From NCBI RefSeq assembly GCF_900115735.1, contig NZ_FOXO01000002.1, forward strand, positions 209,898 through 273,897: a stretch of DNA of 64,000 nucleotides, written 5' to 3'. The first letter of the stretch is position 1. Each line of letters starts with the position of its first letter. A program made the position numbers and the translations under genes. The stretch is from Butyrivibrio proteoclasticus. Lineage in GTDB: Bacteria; Bacillota; Clostridia; Lachnospirales; Lachnospiraceae. Positions 7,533-16,980 of the stretch are shown here, one piece after another. The notes under the pieces were generated by a model, which searched no databases, was not told where the DNA came from, and saw only the letters and a list, made by a program, of their open reading frames with translations.

Positions 7533-9161
7533 ATGCAACTAAACAAAATCTTACAAGGAGATTATACAGTATCTTCCTTGTATCATCAAATCAAACTTCC
7601 GCTCGACATAGAAATATCTATTCCCTCTGATGATCCGGTGCGCCTGGTTAGTGCATTTGTGGAGGAGATGAATCTTTCTGATCTTTATAAGACTTATGAC
7701 AGAATCAGAAAGAATCAGGCCTCACCGCGTCAGATGCTTAAGATTGTGATCTATGCTGCAATGAACAGAATCTATTCAAGTCGTGATATTGAGTCTGCCT
7801 GCAAGAGAGACATTAATTTCATGTACCTTCTAGACGGAGCACCTGCTCCTGATCATTCCACCATAGCAAGATTTATATCAATTCATCTCTCACAGTGCGC
7901 CAAGCAGATCATGGCACAGGTAGGAACCATACTGCTGGAACTTGGTGAGATTTCAGGCGAAAACATCTTCATTGACGGAACCAAGATAGAGTCAGTGGCC
8001 AACAAGTATACCTTTGTATGGAAGAAAGCTGTATCAAAAAACATGATAAAGCTGACTGAAAAGATATGTGTTTTCTGTGCCGAATGTGAAGAACTCTATG
8101 GGATAAAAGTAGTCTATAACAACCAAATCTCATTACATACATTGAAACGGCTTAGGAAGAAGCTTTGTAAACTCAAGGATGATGAAGGGATTGAGTTCGT
8201 GCATGGTATTGGAAAAAGAAAGACTCCGCTCCAGCGTTCAATAGAAAAACTTGAAGAACACATAGAAAAGCTCAAAGAATACAACCATAAACTTTATGTA
8301 TGTGGCACCAGAAACAGTTATTCAAAGACTGATACAGATGCAACATTCATGAGGATGAAGGAAGATGCTATGCTCAATGGCCAGCTTAAGCCAGCATATA
8401 ACCTGCAACATGGAGTGGATTCAGAGTATGTCACATGGCTGAATGTATTCCCGGCTCCAACAGATACCATTACGCTGATTCCGTTCCTTAAAGACATGGA
8501 GGAACATCTTACATTCAAGTATAAAAATATCGTTGCTGATGCAGGCTATGAAAGTGAAGAGAATTATATATTTATCGAATCAAATGAGCAAACTGCATAC
8601 ATCAAGCCTCAGAATTATGAGCTTTCGAAAACAAGAAAGTTCCGGCATGACATTAGCAGACGTGAAAACATGGACTATGATCCCGAATCAGACAGCTACA
8701 TATGTAGAAATGGCAAACAGCTCACTGCAGTATCCAAGAGAACCCAAAAAACAGCAACGGGATATCAGCGGGAAGTAACTATATATGAGTGCGAAAGCTG
8801 CAACAACTGTCCATACAAGAAAGACTGTATTAAAGGCAATAACTGCAAGACCGCGTTTGAAGACAGAAACAAGAAGCTTTCCGTTTCAAGAAAAATGGAA
8901 GAAAAACGAGCAGAATGTCTTGAACGGATAACCAGCGATTACGGAACTCAGCTGAGAATGAACCGTAGTATTCAGGCGGAAGGATCATTCGCAAACGTGA
9001 AAGAAGACATGAACTTCAGAAGATATCTGTATCGTGGAAAAGAAAATGTTCTTGCACAGAGCATACTTCTGGCAATCGGCTATGACATAAATAAGCTGCA
9101 TCACAAGATTGCTTCTGAGCGAACCGGAACACACCTGTTTGAATTGAAAAAAACCTCATAA
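7533..9161 (+). CDS. IS1182 family transposase
   Basis: 542 residues, full length. The N-terminal DUF772-type domain spans about 20-120 (MLKIVIYAAMNRIYSSRDIESACKRD as two parts). The RNase H-like DDE core has ENIFIDGTKIES (first Asp, about residue 150), KNIVADAGYESEENY (second Asp, about 332) and the C-terminal GSFANVKEDMNFRRYLYRG segment with the Glu. A Cys cluster (CESCNNCPYKKDC, about 425) is typical of the family. Start ATG 7533 follows a hairpin; the ribosome site is weak (no clear GGAGG), consistent with low transposase expression. The second copy matches it closely over its first 66 codons with few substitutions. Confidence 0.95.
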   Translation: MQLNKILQGDYTVSSLYHQIKLPLDIEISIPSDDPVRLVSAFVEEMNLSDLYKTYDRIRKNQASPRQMLKIVIYAAMNRIYSSRDIESACKRDINFMYLLDGAPAPDHSTIARFISIHLSQCAKQIMAQVGTILLELGEISGENIFIDGTKIESVANKYTFVWKKAVSKNMIKLTEKICVFCAECEELYGIKVVYNNQISLHTLKRLRKKLCKLKDDEGIEFVHGIGKRKTPLQRSIEKLEEHIEKLKEYNHKLYVCGTRNSYSKTDTDATFMRMKEDAMLNGQLKPAYNLQHGVDSEYVTWLNVFPAPTDTITLIPFLKDMEEHLTFKYKNIVADAGYESEENYIFIESNEQTAYIKPQNYELSKTRKFRHDISRRENMDYDPESDSYICRNGKQLTAVSKRTQKTATGYQREVTIYECESCNNCPYKKDCIKGNNCKTAFEDRNKKLSVSRKMEEKRAECLERITSDYGTQLRMNRSIQAEGSFANVKEDMNFRRYLYRGKENVLAQSILLAIGYDINKLHHKIASERTGTHLFELKKTS

Positions 9162-9319
9162 TTTTTGATACTTCAAAATAGAAAAGTCAACGTTGCCCCG
9201 ATTAGTACATCGGCTTATTAAAGTACACTATTTTTGACAACAGGAAAGATATCCATTCCTCAAATCCACAATTCATGGTATGGAAAAAGGGCTTCGCCCA
9301 GATGATTTAATCATCTAAA

Positions 9320-9335
9320 GCGACAGCCCCTTATA
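9320..9335 (-). repeat. IS1182 right terminal inverted repeat
   Basis: GCGACAGCCCCTTATA is the exact complement of 7221-7236. Inside it lies GATGATTTAATCATC (9301-9315), a palindrome that recurs in the miniature element at 53949. Confidence 0.9.
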
Positions 9336-9352
9336 TTTTGCACACTATTTCA

Positions 9353-12300
9353 TTAGATAGCCTTTTTCATTTTATCGTCAACCTTCTTTTGAGCTGTAGA
9401 AAGCATAAGCTTGATTCTGTTAAGCTGATTTACTTCAGAAGCACCCGGATCATAGTCGATAGCAACTATGTTGCAGCCAGGATACATGTGCCGCATCTGT
9501 TTGATAACACCTTTACCTACAACGTGGTTAGGAAGACATCCAAATGGCTGTGTGCAAACGATATTAGAAGCACCGCCTTTAATAAGTTCAACCATTTCTC
9601 CTGTTAAGAACCATCCCTCACCTGTCTGATTGCCGATATTTACGATAGGTTTTGCATATTCAACAAGCTTATAGATACTTGTTGGTGGTTCAAAGTGTAT
9701 GCTCTTTTCAAAGGCTTTTGTTGCACCGCCTCTAAGCTTTTCAATAGCCCAAATTGCTACACGCATGAGAGCAGCTGTTTTCTTGGAAGTTCCAAGTTCT
9801 TTTGCCTTATAGATCTGGTTGTAGAAGCAGTAGAGCATGAAATCGATAAGGTCAGGAACAACTGCCTCAGCACCTTCTGCTTCAAGAAGATCAACAAGAT
9901 GGTTATTGGCTGCCGGTGCAAACTTAACAAGAATCTCACCTACAATGCCAACTCTTGGCTTTACTTCATCTGTTATCTCTATTTTATCGAAGTCTTCAAT
10001 AATCTCTCGGCACATTTTCTGGAACTTTGTAAAGCTCATATGCTTGGATGATACGAAGTCGATACATTTCTTTTTCCATTTCTCATGAACGGCTTCTGTA
10101 GATCCCTTGACCTTTTCATATGGCCTCATCCTGTATACACAGCGCATGAAAATATCTCCAAAAACAGCACCATAAGCAGCTCTTTTAAGCATTTCAAAGT
10201 TAATGTGGAAGCCGGGATTCGCTTCAAGCTTTGAAAGGTTAAGCGAAACTACAGGAATCTGTTCCATACCTGCTTTTTTAAGAGCACGTCTTATAAATCC
10301 TACATAGTTTGTTGCTCTGCAGCCGCCACCTGTCTGTGACATGATAACAGCAGTTCTATTGAGGTCGTATTTACCGGAATGGAGCTCATCCATAATCTGA
10401 CCAACAACCCAAAGTGAAGGGTAACAGGCATCATTATTAACATACTTAAGCCCCATATCGATCGCATGTCTGTTATCATTCTGCATTACAACAAAGTTAT
10501 ATCCACAAGCTCTGAAAGCTGGCTCTAAGATATCAAAATGAATAGGAGACATCTGAGGGCAGAGTATTGTATAGTTCTTTCTCATTTCTTCTGTGAAAAG
10601 AACTCTGTTATTAGCTGTTGAGCGAATTGTTCTCTGAGTATTTTTTTGCTTTCTAACTCGAATTGCAGCTAAAAGAGAACGTACTCTGATCCTTGCGCTT
10701 CCAAGACTGTTTACTTCATCAATCTTAAGGCATGTATAAATCTTATCTGAACCGGAAAGAATATCATTTACCTGGTCTGTAGTAACGGCATCAAGACCAC
10801 AACCAAAGGAGTTAAGCTGGATAAGATCCAGGTCATCCCTTGTTCTTACGTAGCTTGCTGCAGCATATAATCTTGAATGATACATCCACTGATCAGACAC
10901 AATAAGAGGTCTTTCTGGCTTGCCAAGATGTGAAACGCTGTCTTCTGTTAGAACAGCAACGCCGTAAGAACAGATCATATCAGGAATGCCATGATTGATC
11001 TCAGGGTCTACATGATAAGGTCTTCCTGCAAGAACAATACCGTGCTTATTATTTTCTTCCATCCACTTAAGTGTCTCTTCACCTTTTTGCTGGATGTCTT
11101 TTCTTGCTTTTTGCATTTCGTCCCAGCCTGCTTTTGCAGCTGCGATAACTTCTTCTGCAGGAATCTCAGAAAATTCTTTTACGAGAGCTGCAGTAGCTGT
11201 ATCAAGATTTGTGAATGCCATAAATGGATTTCTGAATTTAACTTCGCCATTTGTTATAGCTTCAACATTGTTTTTGATATTTTCTGAATATGAAGTAACA
11301 ATAGGGCAGTTGTAATGGTTGGTTGCGCCTTCAACTTCCTCCCTTTCATAGAAAAGTCCGGGATAGAAGATGAAATCAACCTTTTGTCTTATAAGCCATT
11401 CAATATGTCCATGGGACAATTTGGCGGGATAGCATTCTGATTCACTTGGAATTGATTCAATACCAAGCTCATAGATCTGGTGTGTTGATCTTGGTGAAAG
11501 AACAACTTTATATTGGAGCTTTGTAAAGAAAGTAAACCAGAATGGATAGTTCTCATAAAAGTTAAGAACTCTTGGTATACCAACGCTGCCTCTTTTTGCC
11601 TTATCAGCTTCAAGTGGCTCATATCCAAATATTCTCTTATATTTATAATCAAAAAGATTAGGGATGTTATCAGCATTCTTTACTTTGCCGATACCTCTTT
11701 CACATCTGTTACCTGAAATATGAGTTCTTCCGCCTGTGAATTTATTAACTGTAAGACGGCAGTGGTTTGTACATCCCTGACAGGTAGTCATGCTTGTTGT
11801 GTATTCAAGTTTATTGATCTGCTCAATACCAAGCATTGTTGTTTTATAGTCGCTTGTCTCAAAATATCTGTCTCTGGCGATGAGTGCAGCACCAAAAGCA
11901 CCCATAATTCCTGCAATATCAGGGCGAATAGCTTCAGCACCTGAAATAATCTCAAATGCTCTAAGTACAGCGTCGTTATAGAAAGTTCCGCCCTGAACTA
12001 CTATGTGTTCGCCAAGGTCCTTGGCATCAGAAACTTTAATAACTTTAAAGAGAGCATTTTTAATTACTGAATAAGCAAGACCTGATGAAATATCTGAGAC
12101 ATCAGCACCTTCCTTCTGTGCCTGCTTAACTCGAGAATTCATGAATACAGTACATCTTGTTCCAAGATCAACAGGAGATTTTGCATAAAGAGCTACTTTA
12201 GCAAAGTCCTGAACGCTATATCCTAAAGATTTGGCAAAGGTTTCAATGAAAGAACCGCAACCTGATGAACATGCCTCATTAAGCTGAACAGAATCAACTG

Positions 12301-13606
12301 AATTATTCTTTATATGAATACATTTCATATCCTGTCCGCCAATATCCAAGATACAGTCAACCTTAGGATCAAAGAATGCAGCGGCATTGTAGTGAGCAAT
12401 CGTCTCAACTTCTCCATCATCAAGTAAAAGTGCAGACTTAAGAAGCGCCTCACCGTAACCTGTTGAACATGATCTGGCGATTGAGACACCCTCCGGCATG
12501 AGCTTATATATTTCCTGAATAGATGAGATGGCTGTCTTTAATGGGCTTCCGTTGTTACTTGAATAGAATGAATAAAGAAGATCTCCGTCTTCACTGATAA
12601 GTGCACATTTTGTAGTAGTAGAACCGGCATCGATTCCAAGGAAAGCCTTTCCTTTATAATCATCAAGCTTTCTTGTTTTAACTTTATATTTGTCCTGTCG
12701 GTTTCTGAATTCAGAATAGTCATTTTCATTTTTGAAAAGAGGGTCAAGACGTGAAACTTCAGCTTCCATAACTATTTTATGGGAGAGCTTATCAGTCATT
12801 TCATTCATAGAATATGAAACATCTTCTTTGGCATTTAAGGCAGAACCTATAGCAGCAAAGAGATGGGAATTGTCAGTTTCAATCGTATGTTCCTCATCAA
12901 GTTTAAGTGTGCGAATGAAGGCAGCTTTAAGCTGATCAAGGAAGTGAAGAGGACCACCTAAAAATGCTACATGTCCTCTTATTGGTTTACCACAGGCAAG
13001 GCCTGAAATAGTCTGGTTAACGACAGCCTGGAAAATGGAAGCAGAAAGGTCTTCCTTTGTAGCTCCTTCATTTATAAGTGGCTGAATATCTGATTTTGCA
13101 AAAACGCCACATCTTGCAGCTATTGTATAAAGAGAATGGTAATTCTTGGCATACTCATTAAGACCTTTAGCATCTGTCTGTAAAAGAGAAGCCATCTGGT
13201 CTATAAATGAACCTGTACCACCGGCACATATACCGTTCATACGCTGTTCAACATTTCCATCCTCAAAATAAATGATTTTGGCATCCTCACCACCGAGCTC
13301 AATTGCAACATCAGTTTTTGGAGCAAGCTCTTTAAGTGCAGTAGAAACAGCTATAACTTCCTGTACAAAAGGAACTTCCAGGTGCTTGGCAAGTGTAAGT
13401 CCGCCGGATCCTGTTATGACAGGGTGGATAGTTATATCGCCGCTTATTTTATAAGCTTCCTGCAAAAGATCTGATAATGTCTCCTGAATATTGGCAAAAT
13501 GTCTTTTGTAATCAGAAAAAATAATCTTGTGATTGTTATCCAAAAGGGCCACCTTAACAGTGGTGGAACCAATATCAATACCTAATATGTAGTCCTTTGA
13601 AATCAT
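9353..13606 (-). CDS. Large 2-hydroxyacyl-CoA dehydratase activase-like protein (two ASKHA ATPase domains + DUF2229)
   Basis: 1417 residues. Two BadF/BcrA/HgdC-type ATPase domains are in tandem: residues about 5-265 (YILGIDIGSTTVKVALLD, GGEDAKIIYF, CAGGTGSFIDQMA) and about 320-590 (FLGIDAGSTTTKCALIS, DIGGQDMKCIHI, ACSSGCGSFIETFA). The Cys-Gly-Cys/CGSF cysteines that hold the activator's [4Fe-4S] cluster are visible. A CQGCTNHCRL cysteine motif (about 610) and a DUF2229/COG3580-3581 region to the C-terminus follow. HgdC-type activators use ATP to drive single-electron reduction of 2-hydroxyacyl-CoA dehydratases; in the giant fused forms common in Clostridia the partner and substrate are not established. 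Ribosome site GAGGT precedes ATG. It stands alone, convergent with the IS and divergent from the next gene. Confidence 0.85.
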   Translation of the reverse strand: MISKDYILGIDIGSTTVKVALLDNNHKIIFSDYKRHFANIQETLSDLLQEAYKISGDITIHPVITGSGGLTLAKHLEVPFVQEVIAVSTALKELAPKTDVAIELGGEDAKIIYFEDGNVEQRMNGICAGGTGSFIDQMASLLQTDAKGLNEYAKNYHSLYTIAARCGVFAKSDIQPLINEGATKEDLSASIFQAVVNQTISGLACGKPIRGHVAFLGGPLHFLDQLKAAFIRTLKLDEEHTIETDNSHLFAAIGSALNAKEDVSYSMNEMTDKLSHKIVMEAEVSRLDPLFKNENDYSEFRNRQDKYKVKTRKLDDYKGKAFLGIDAGSTTTKCALISEDGDLLYSFYSSNNGSPLKTAISSIQEIYKLMPEGVSIARSCSTGYGEALLKSALLLDDGEVETIAHYNAAAFFDPKVDCILDIGGQDMKCIHIKNNSVDSVQLNEACSSGCGSFIETFAKSLGYSVQDFAKVALYAKSPVDLGTRCTVFMNSRVKQAQKEGADVSDISSGLAYSVIKNALFKVIKVSDAKDLGEHIVVQGGTFYNDAVLRAFEIISGAEAIRPDIAGIMGAFGAALIARDRYFETSDYKTTMLGIEQINKLEYTTSMTTCQGCTNHCRLTVNKFTGGRTHISGNRCERGIGKVKNADNIPNLFDYKYKRIFGYEPLEADKAKRGSVGIPRVLNFYENYPFWFTFFTKLQYKVVLSPRSTHQIYELGIESIPSESECYPAKLSHGHIEWLIRQKVDFIFYPGLFYEREEVEGATNHYNCPIVTSYSENIKNNVEAITNGEVKFRNPFMAFTNLDTATAALVKEFSEIPAEEVIAAAKAGWDEMQKARKDIQQKGEETLKWMEENNKHGIVLAGRPYHVDPEINHGIPDMICSYGVAVLTEDSVSHLGKPERPLIVSDQWMYHSRLYAAASYVRTRDDLDLIQLNSFGCGLDAVTTDQVNDILSGSDKIYTCLKIDEVNSLGSARIRVRSLLAAIRVRKQKNTQRTIRSTANNRVLFTEEMRKNYTILCPQMSPIHFDILEPAFRACGYNFVVMQNDNRHAIDMGLKYVNNDACYPSLWVVGQIMDELHSGKYDLNRTAVIMSQTGGGCRATNYVGFIRRALKKAGMEQIPVVSLNLSKLEANPGFHINFEMLKRAAYGAVFGDIFMRCVYRMRPYEKVKGSTEAVHEKWKKKCIDFVSSKHMSFTKFQKMCREIIEDFDKIEITDEVKPRVGIVGEILVKFAPAANNHLVDLLEAEGAEAVVPDLIDFMLYCFYNQIYKAKELGTSKKTAALMRVAIWAIEKLRGGATKAFEKSIHFEPPTSIYKLVEYAKPIVNIGNQTGEGWFLTGEMVELIKGGASNIVCTQPFGCLPNHVVGKGVIKQMRHMYPGCNIVAIDYDPGASEVNQLNRIKLMLSTAQKKVDDKMKKAI

Positions 13607-13807
13607 ATTTTAACCTCAACTTCTAAATCTATTGCTAAGCTATATCTTCTAATTAAATGTAGCTAAAGACAATCTATATGATTATAATGCAGTGCCATAT
13701 AAAAATCAATTATGATAAATTGTATAAAATTTAAAAAACTGCATTCGCTTATGGGAGTTTTTGTGTTATGATAACTCTGTATGAGCATATGAAGGGGATT
13801 ATTATTT

Positions 13808-16075
13808 ATGAAATCAAAAACAAAACGACTTTTTCTGTTATTATTATCAGTTATTTTTGTTTTTAATTTTAATAGCATCAAGGGAACTGCGGGGAAGAGT
13901 GTAACCAAGACTGTAAGGGTTGGTTATTATCAGAATGAAGTATTTCAGGAAGGTGCTTCAGATAAGGCAGTCAAAAGCGGCTACGCTTATGAGTACTATC
14001 GAAAACTATCTGAATATACCGGATGGAACTATGAATATATCTATGGCGATTTTGTAACAGTATACAACATGCTCTTAAATGGTGATGTTGATCTTGTTGC
14101 AGGTCTTGCTTATACAGAAAGCCGCAGCCATCTTATTTCATATCCTGATAAGCCACAGGGCACAGAGCAGTATAGTATTGTCAAGCACCAGGGCGATGAT
14201 ACTATTACCACAAACCCGACTACTCTCAAAGGTAAGAGTATAGGAGTACTTGATAGTGCTATCAAAGTTGCTTTGGAAAACTTCCTGAAAGAAAAAAATA
14301 TAGCTGCTAATGTTGTTACATTTTCAGACTATGATGCGCTTCTTGAGGCCTTTGACAAGAGGGAAGTTGATACACTCGCAGGTGAAAGCGATGGTATATA
14401 CGACAGAAGCCACGCTGAAACACTTTATCCATTTGGCGAAACAGACTATTTTATCTGCACAAGTAAAGACAGACCGGATCTTTTAAAAGAACTTAATGAA
14501 GCTCAGAGTCAGCTCTTTTTAGAGTATCCTGATTATATAAGTGTATTAAGAAATAAGTATTATCCTGAGTCGTTGGCCAGCAGAGCCTTTACAAGCTCTG
14601 AAAAAGAATGGCTTACTTCACATGAAAGTGTAGCAGTCGGATATCTTAATAATTATCTTCCATACAGTGATACTACAAAAGATGGCAAAGTAACAGGGCT
14701 AATTAAAGAGCTTGTTCCATATTTGTTTAAGCAGCTTGGATATGAAACAGTTGCTATTGAGTATGTTGGATTTGATACATACGATGAACTTGTTAAAGCT
14801 ATGGATGATGAAGAAATTGAACTTGCATTTCCTGTTGGCGGAGGCCTTTTCTTCTCTGAGGAAGATGGCATGTTCATATCAAAGCCTGTTATATCCACGC
14901 TTACAGATCTGATATATTCTACGAATTACTATGATAATTCAAAGCAGATATTTGCAGTTAATGAAAGCAACAAGCTTCAATATTATTACATTGCCAATCA
15001 TTTTCCAGATGCTACAATAGAGTATTATCCATCCATTGATGCGTGCCTTAAGGCTGTATTAAAGGGTGAAGCTACATATACGACATTAAATGGCCTTAGA
15101 ACTGCATCAATGCTCAAAAAACCTGATTACGAAAAACTTTCGTTCAGGCAGCTTGGATACGCAGACGACATGTGCTTTGGTGTAAAGATTGGTAATGAAG
15201 GACTTTTGAAACTTATTGACAGAGGACTGAGCAGAGCAGGAACAGAGTATGTCAATAATCTTGGTTCAGTTTATTCCGACGACATGTATAAATACACCTT
15301 CAAAGATGTTTTGAGAGAGAATTTTATTGGTGCATTTATTGTATTTTTAATTATTCTTGCCATTTTGATCTTACTTTTGCTTTATTCAGTGCGTATAAAC
15401 AGGAAGCGTATTCGTGAAAAAGAAGATGCAAAGCGTGAGATTGAAGCTGTAAACCAGGAGAAGTTTGTTTTCCTTAATAAGATGAATAACTATATGAGAG
15501 AGCCAATCAACAATATTGTTTCTCTTATTAGGATTTCAGAGAATATGAATGATCTTACAAATATTAAGAATAACCTTGCTAAGATGGGCTCATTCAGTAA
15601 AGAGCTGACAACAATTCTTAATAATATTCTTAATATAAGCAGCTTTGAGAGCGGTCAGGTAAAAATAGACGATAGCTTAAGCCTTTACAATTTCTTTGGC
15701 AAAAGAGTTCTTATTGTTGAGGATACACTTCCGAATCAGACAATTACAAGCGATATTATGAAAAAAGCCGGAATGGAAGTTCAGATTGCCAACGATGGAC
15801 TTGATGCCTATGAGAAAGTCAAGGCAGCTCCTTCAGGATATTTTGATGCTGTTTTGATCAATGTAGATGACAGAAATATTCAAGGGTACTTGTTTATTAA
15901 GAAAATCAGAGATATGGAAAACGATATAAGGTCAGAAGTTCCTGTTATCGCGATCACCGCCGATGAATCTGAGAGCGGAAAAGAAAAAATAATCAAGTCC
16001 GGCATGAATGGATTTATTACTAAGCCTTATGATGTAAAGGCTATACTTGATAAATTATCAGGCATAATATTATGA
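13808..16075 (+). CDS. Solute-binding sensor protein with degenerate kinase and receiver domains
   Basis: 755 residues. A signal peptide (about 1-29, LFLLLLSVIFVFNFN) is followed by two SBP_bac_3-type binding domains (about 35-250 and 265-485), a membrane segment (about 508-530, IGAFIVFLIILAILILLL), a short helical HisKA-like segment (about 552-615) and a C-terminal receiver-like domain (about 632-755). The H-box reads MNNYMREPIN where active kinases have SHEIRTPMN, so the phospho-His is Asn561. No ATP-binding domain is present. In the receiver, LINVDD puts Asn685 at the phospho-Asp position, although the acidic pocket (VLIVED) and the Lys (FITKPYD) remain. It looks like a sensor that signals by conformation or partner binding rather than phosphotransfer. 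No permease gene is adjacent. Confidence 0.75.
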   Translation: MKSKTKRLFLLLLSVIFVFNFNSIKGTAGKSVTKTVRVGYYQNEVFQEGASDKAVKSGYAYEYYRKLSEYTGWNYEYIYGDFVTVYNMLLNGDVDLVAGLAYTESRSHLISYPDKPQGTEQYSIVKHQGDDTITTNPTTLKGKSIGVLDSAIKVALENFLKEKNIAANVVTFSDYDALLEAFDKREVDTLAGESDGIYDRSHAETLYPFGETDYFICTSKDRPDLLKELNEAQSQLFLEYPDYISVLRNKYYPESLASRAFTSSEKEWLTSHESVAVGYLNNYLPYSDTTKDGKVTGLIKELVPYLFKQLGYETVAIEYVGFDTYDELVKAMDDEEIELAFPVGGGLFFSEEDGMFISKPVISTLTDLIYSTNYYDNSKQIFAVNESNKLQYYYIANHFPDATIEYYPSIDACLKAVLKGEATYTTLNGLRTASMLKKPDYEKLSFRQLGYADDMCFGVKIGNEGLLKLIDRGLSRAGTEYVNNLGSVYSDDMYKYTFKDVLRENFIGAFIVFLIILAILILLLLYSVRINRKRIREKEDAKREIEAVNQEKFVFLNKMNNYMREPINNIVSLIRISENMNDLTNIKNNLAKMGSFSKELTTILNNILNISSFESGQVKIDDSLSLYNFFGKRVLIVEDTLPNQTITSDIMKKAGMEVQIANDGLDAYEKVKAAPSGYFDAVLINVDDRNIQGYLFIKKIRDMENDIRSEVPVIAITADESESGKEKIIKSGMNGFITKPYDVKAILDKLSGIIL

Positions 16076-16092
16076 CAGAATGAGGATTTTCT

Positions 16093-16971
16093 ATGAATGA
16101 ATTTTTGAACAATATGGAAAGAAAGTTTGGAAAATATGCAATTCCAAACCTGACTTTGTATATCATTGGACTTTACGTTTTGGGATATGTATTACAGCTT
16201 GCTCCGCCAAGTGTAAATATCCTTGGATTTTTAACTCTTGATCCTTACGCAATTTTACATGGACAAATTTGGAGGCTTGTTTCGTGGCTTCTGATTCCGC
16301 CAAGTTCTTTTAATATCCTTATAATAATCACTTTGTTCTTTTATTATTTTGTTGGTACAAGTATGGAAAGAACAATGGGAACATTCAGGTACAATGTCTT
16401 TATCTTAGGAGGCGTTGTGCTTATGATCATTGCATCATTTGCAACTATGCTTGTGTACAAGTTCTTTTTTGGAATTGATGGTGATGCTCTTGGCACAGTC
16501 ATGAGCGCTTTTTCAATCTATTTCAGTACCTCATATATTCAGGAAATGGTATTTTTGGCATTTGCAATGTGCTTCCCTGATGTGCAGGTTCTTTTGATGT
16601 TTATCATTCCTATAAAAGTTAAATATCTTGGCTATTTCTATGCAGCGCTGCTTGCATATAATGCATTTACAGGCGTTGCCAATAGCAATTATTTTGTATT
16701 TTTTGCTATTGTATTTCAGTTTGTCAATTTGCTTCTTTTCTACTTGCAGACAGGCAAGATCAGTCATTTGAGACCAAAAGAGGTAAAGAGAAGGCGAGAA
16801 TATCGCAATGCATCAAAGATGATGCCTAAGGGCATAACAAGACATAAATGTGCAGTTTGTGGACGTACAGAAGCTGAGTATCCGGATCTGGAATTCAGAT
16901 TCTGTTCCAAATGTAATGGCAATTATGAGTATTGCCAGGATCATTTGTTTACACATCAGCATGTAAAATAA
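16093..16971 (+). CDS. Rhomboid-like membrane protein with C-terminal zinc-ribbon-like tail
   Basis: 292 residues, 17 bases after the sensor gene. Five or six membrane helices fill about residues 15-215. The pattern resembles rhomboid-family proteins (YAILHGQIWRLVSWLLIPPS matches the region preceding rhomboid helix 2, and ERTMGTFRYNVFILGG the L3 region), but the GxSG serine motif is not visible (GTVMSAFS instead), so it is probably a non-proteolytic relative. The soluble tail carries HKCAVCGRTEAEY and FCSKCNGNYEYCQDH, which look like zinc ligands. Function unknown; the arrangement with the following sigma-like gene 9 bases downstream suggests one transcript. Confidence 0.65.
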   Translation: MNEFLNNMERKFGKYAIPNLTLYIIGLYVLGYVLQLAPPSVNILGFLTLDPYAILHGQIWRLVSWLLIPPSSFNILIIITLFFYYFVGTSMERTMGTFRYNVFILGGVVLMIIASFATMLVYKFFFGIDGDALGTVMSAFSIYFSTSYIQEMVFLAFAMCFPDVQVLLMFIIPIKVKYLGYFYAALLAYNAFTGVANSNYFVFFAIVFQFVNLLLFYLQTGKISHLRPKEVKRRREYRNASKMMPKGITRHKCAVCGRTEAEYPDLEFRFCSKCNGNYEYCQDHLFTHQHVK

Positions 16972-16980
16972 AGGAGCACC

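Larger units (their letters stand above)
7225..9331 (+). mobile_element. Complete IS1182-type insertion sequence (copy 1)
   Basis: About 2.1 kb bounded by perfect inverted repeats and encoding one full-length DDE transposase. Order: left end with an internal hairpin (7226-7255), a 190-bp palindrome (7267-7456), a second hairpin (7489-7516), transposase, then a 3' region with a GGGCTTCGCCC hairpin and the right end with a GATGATTTAATCATC palindrome. A second copy begins at 63702 and lacks the 190-bp palindrome. The element lies between the end of the 159-residue gene and the convergent activase gene, so it interrupts nothing visible. Confidence 0.92.
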
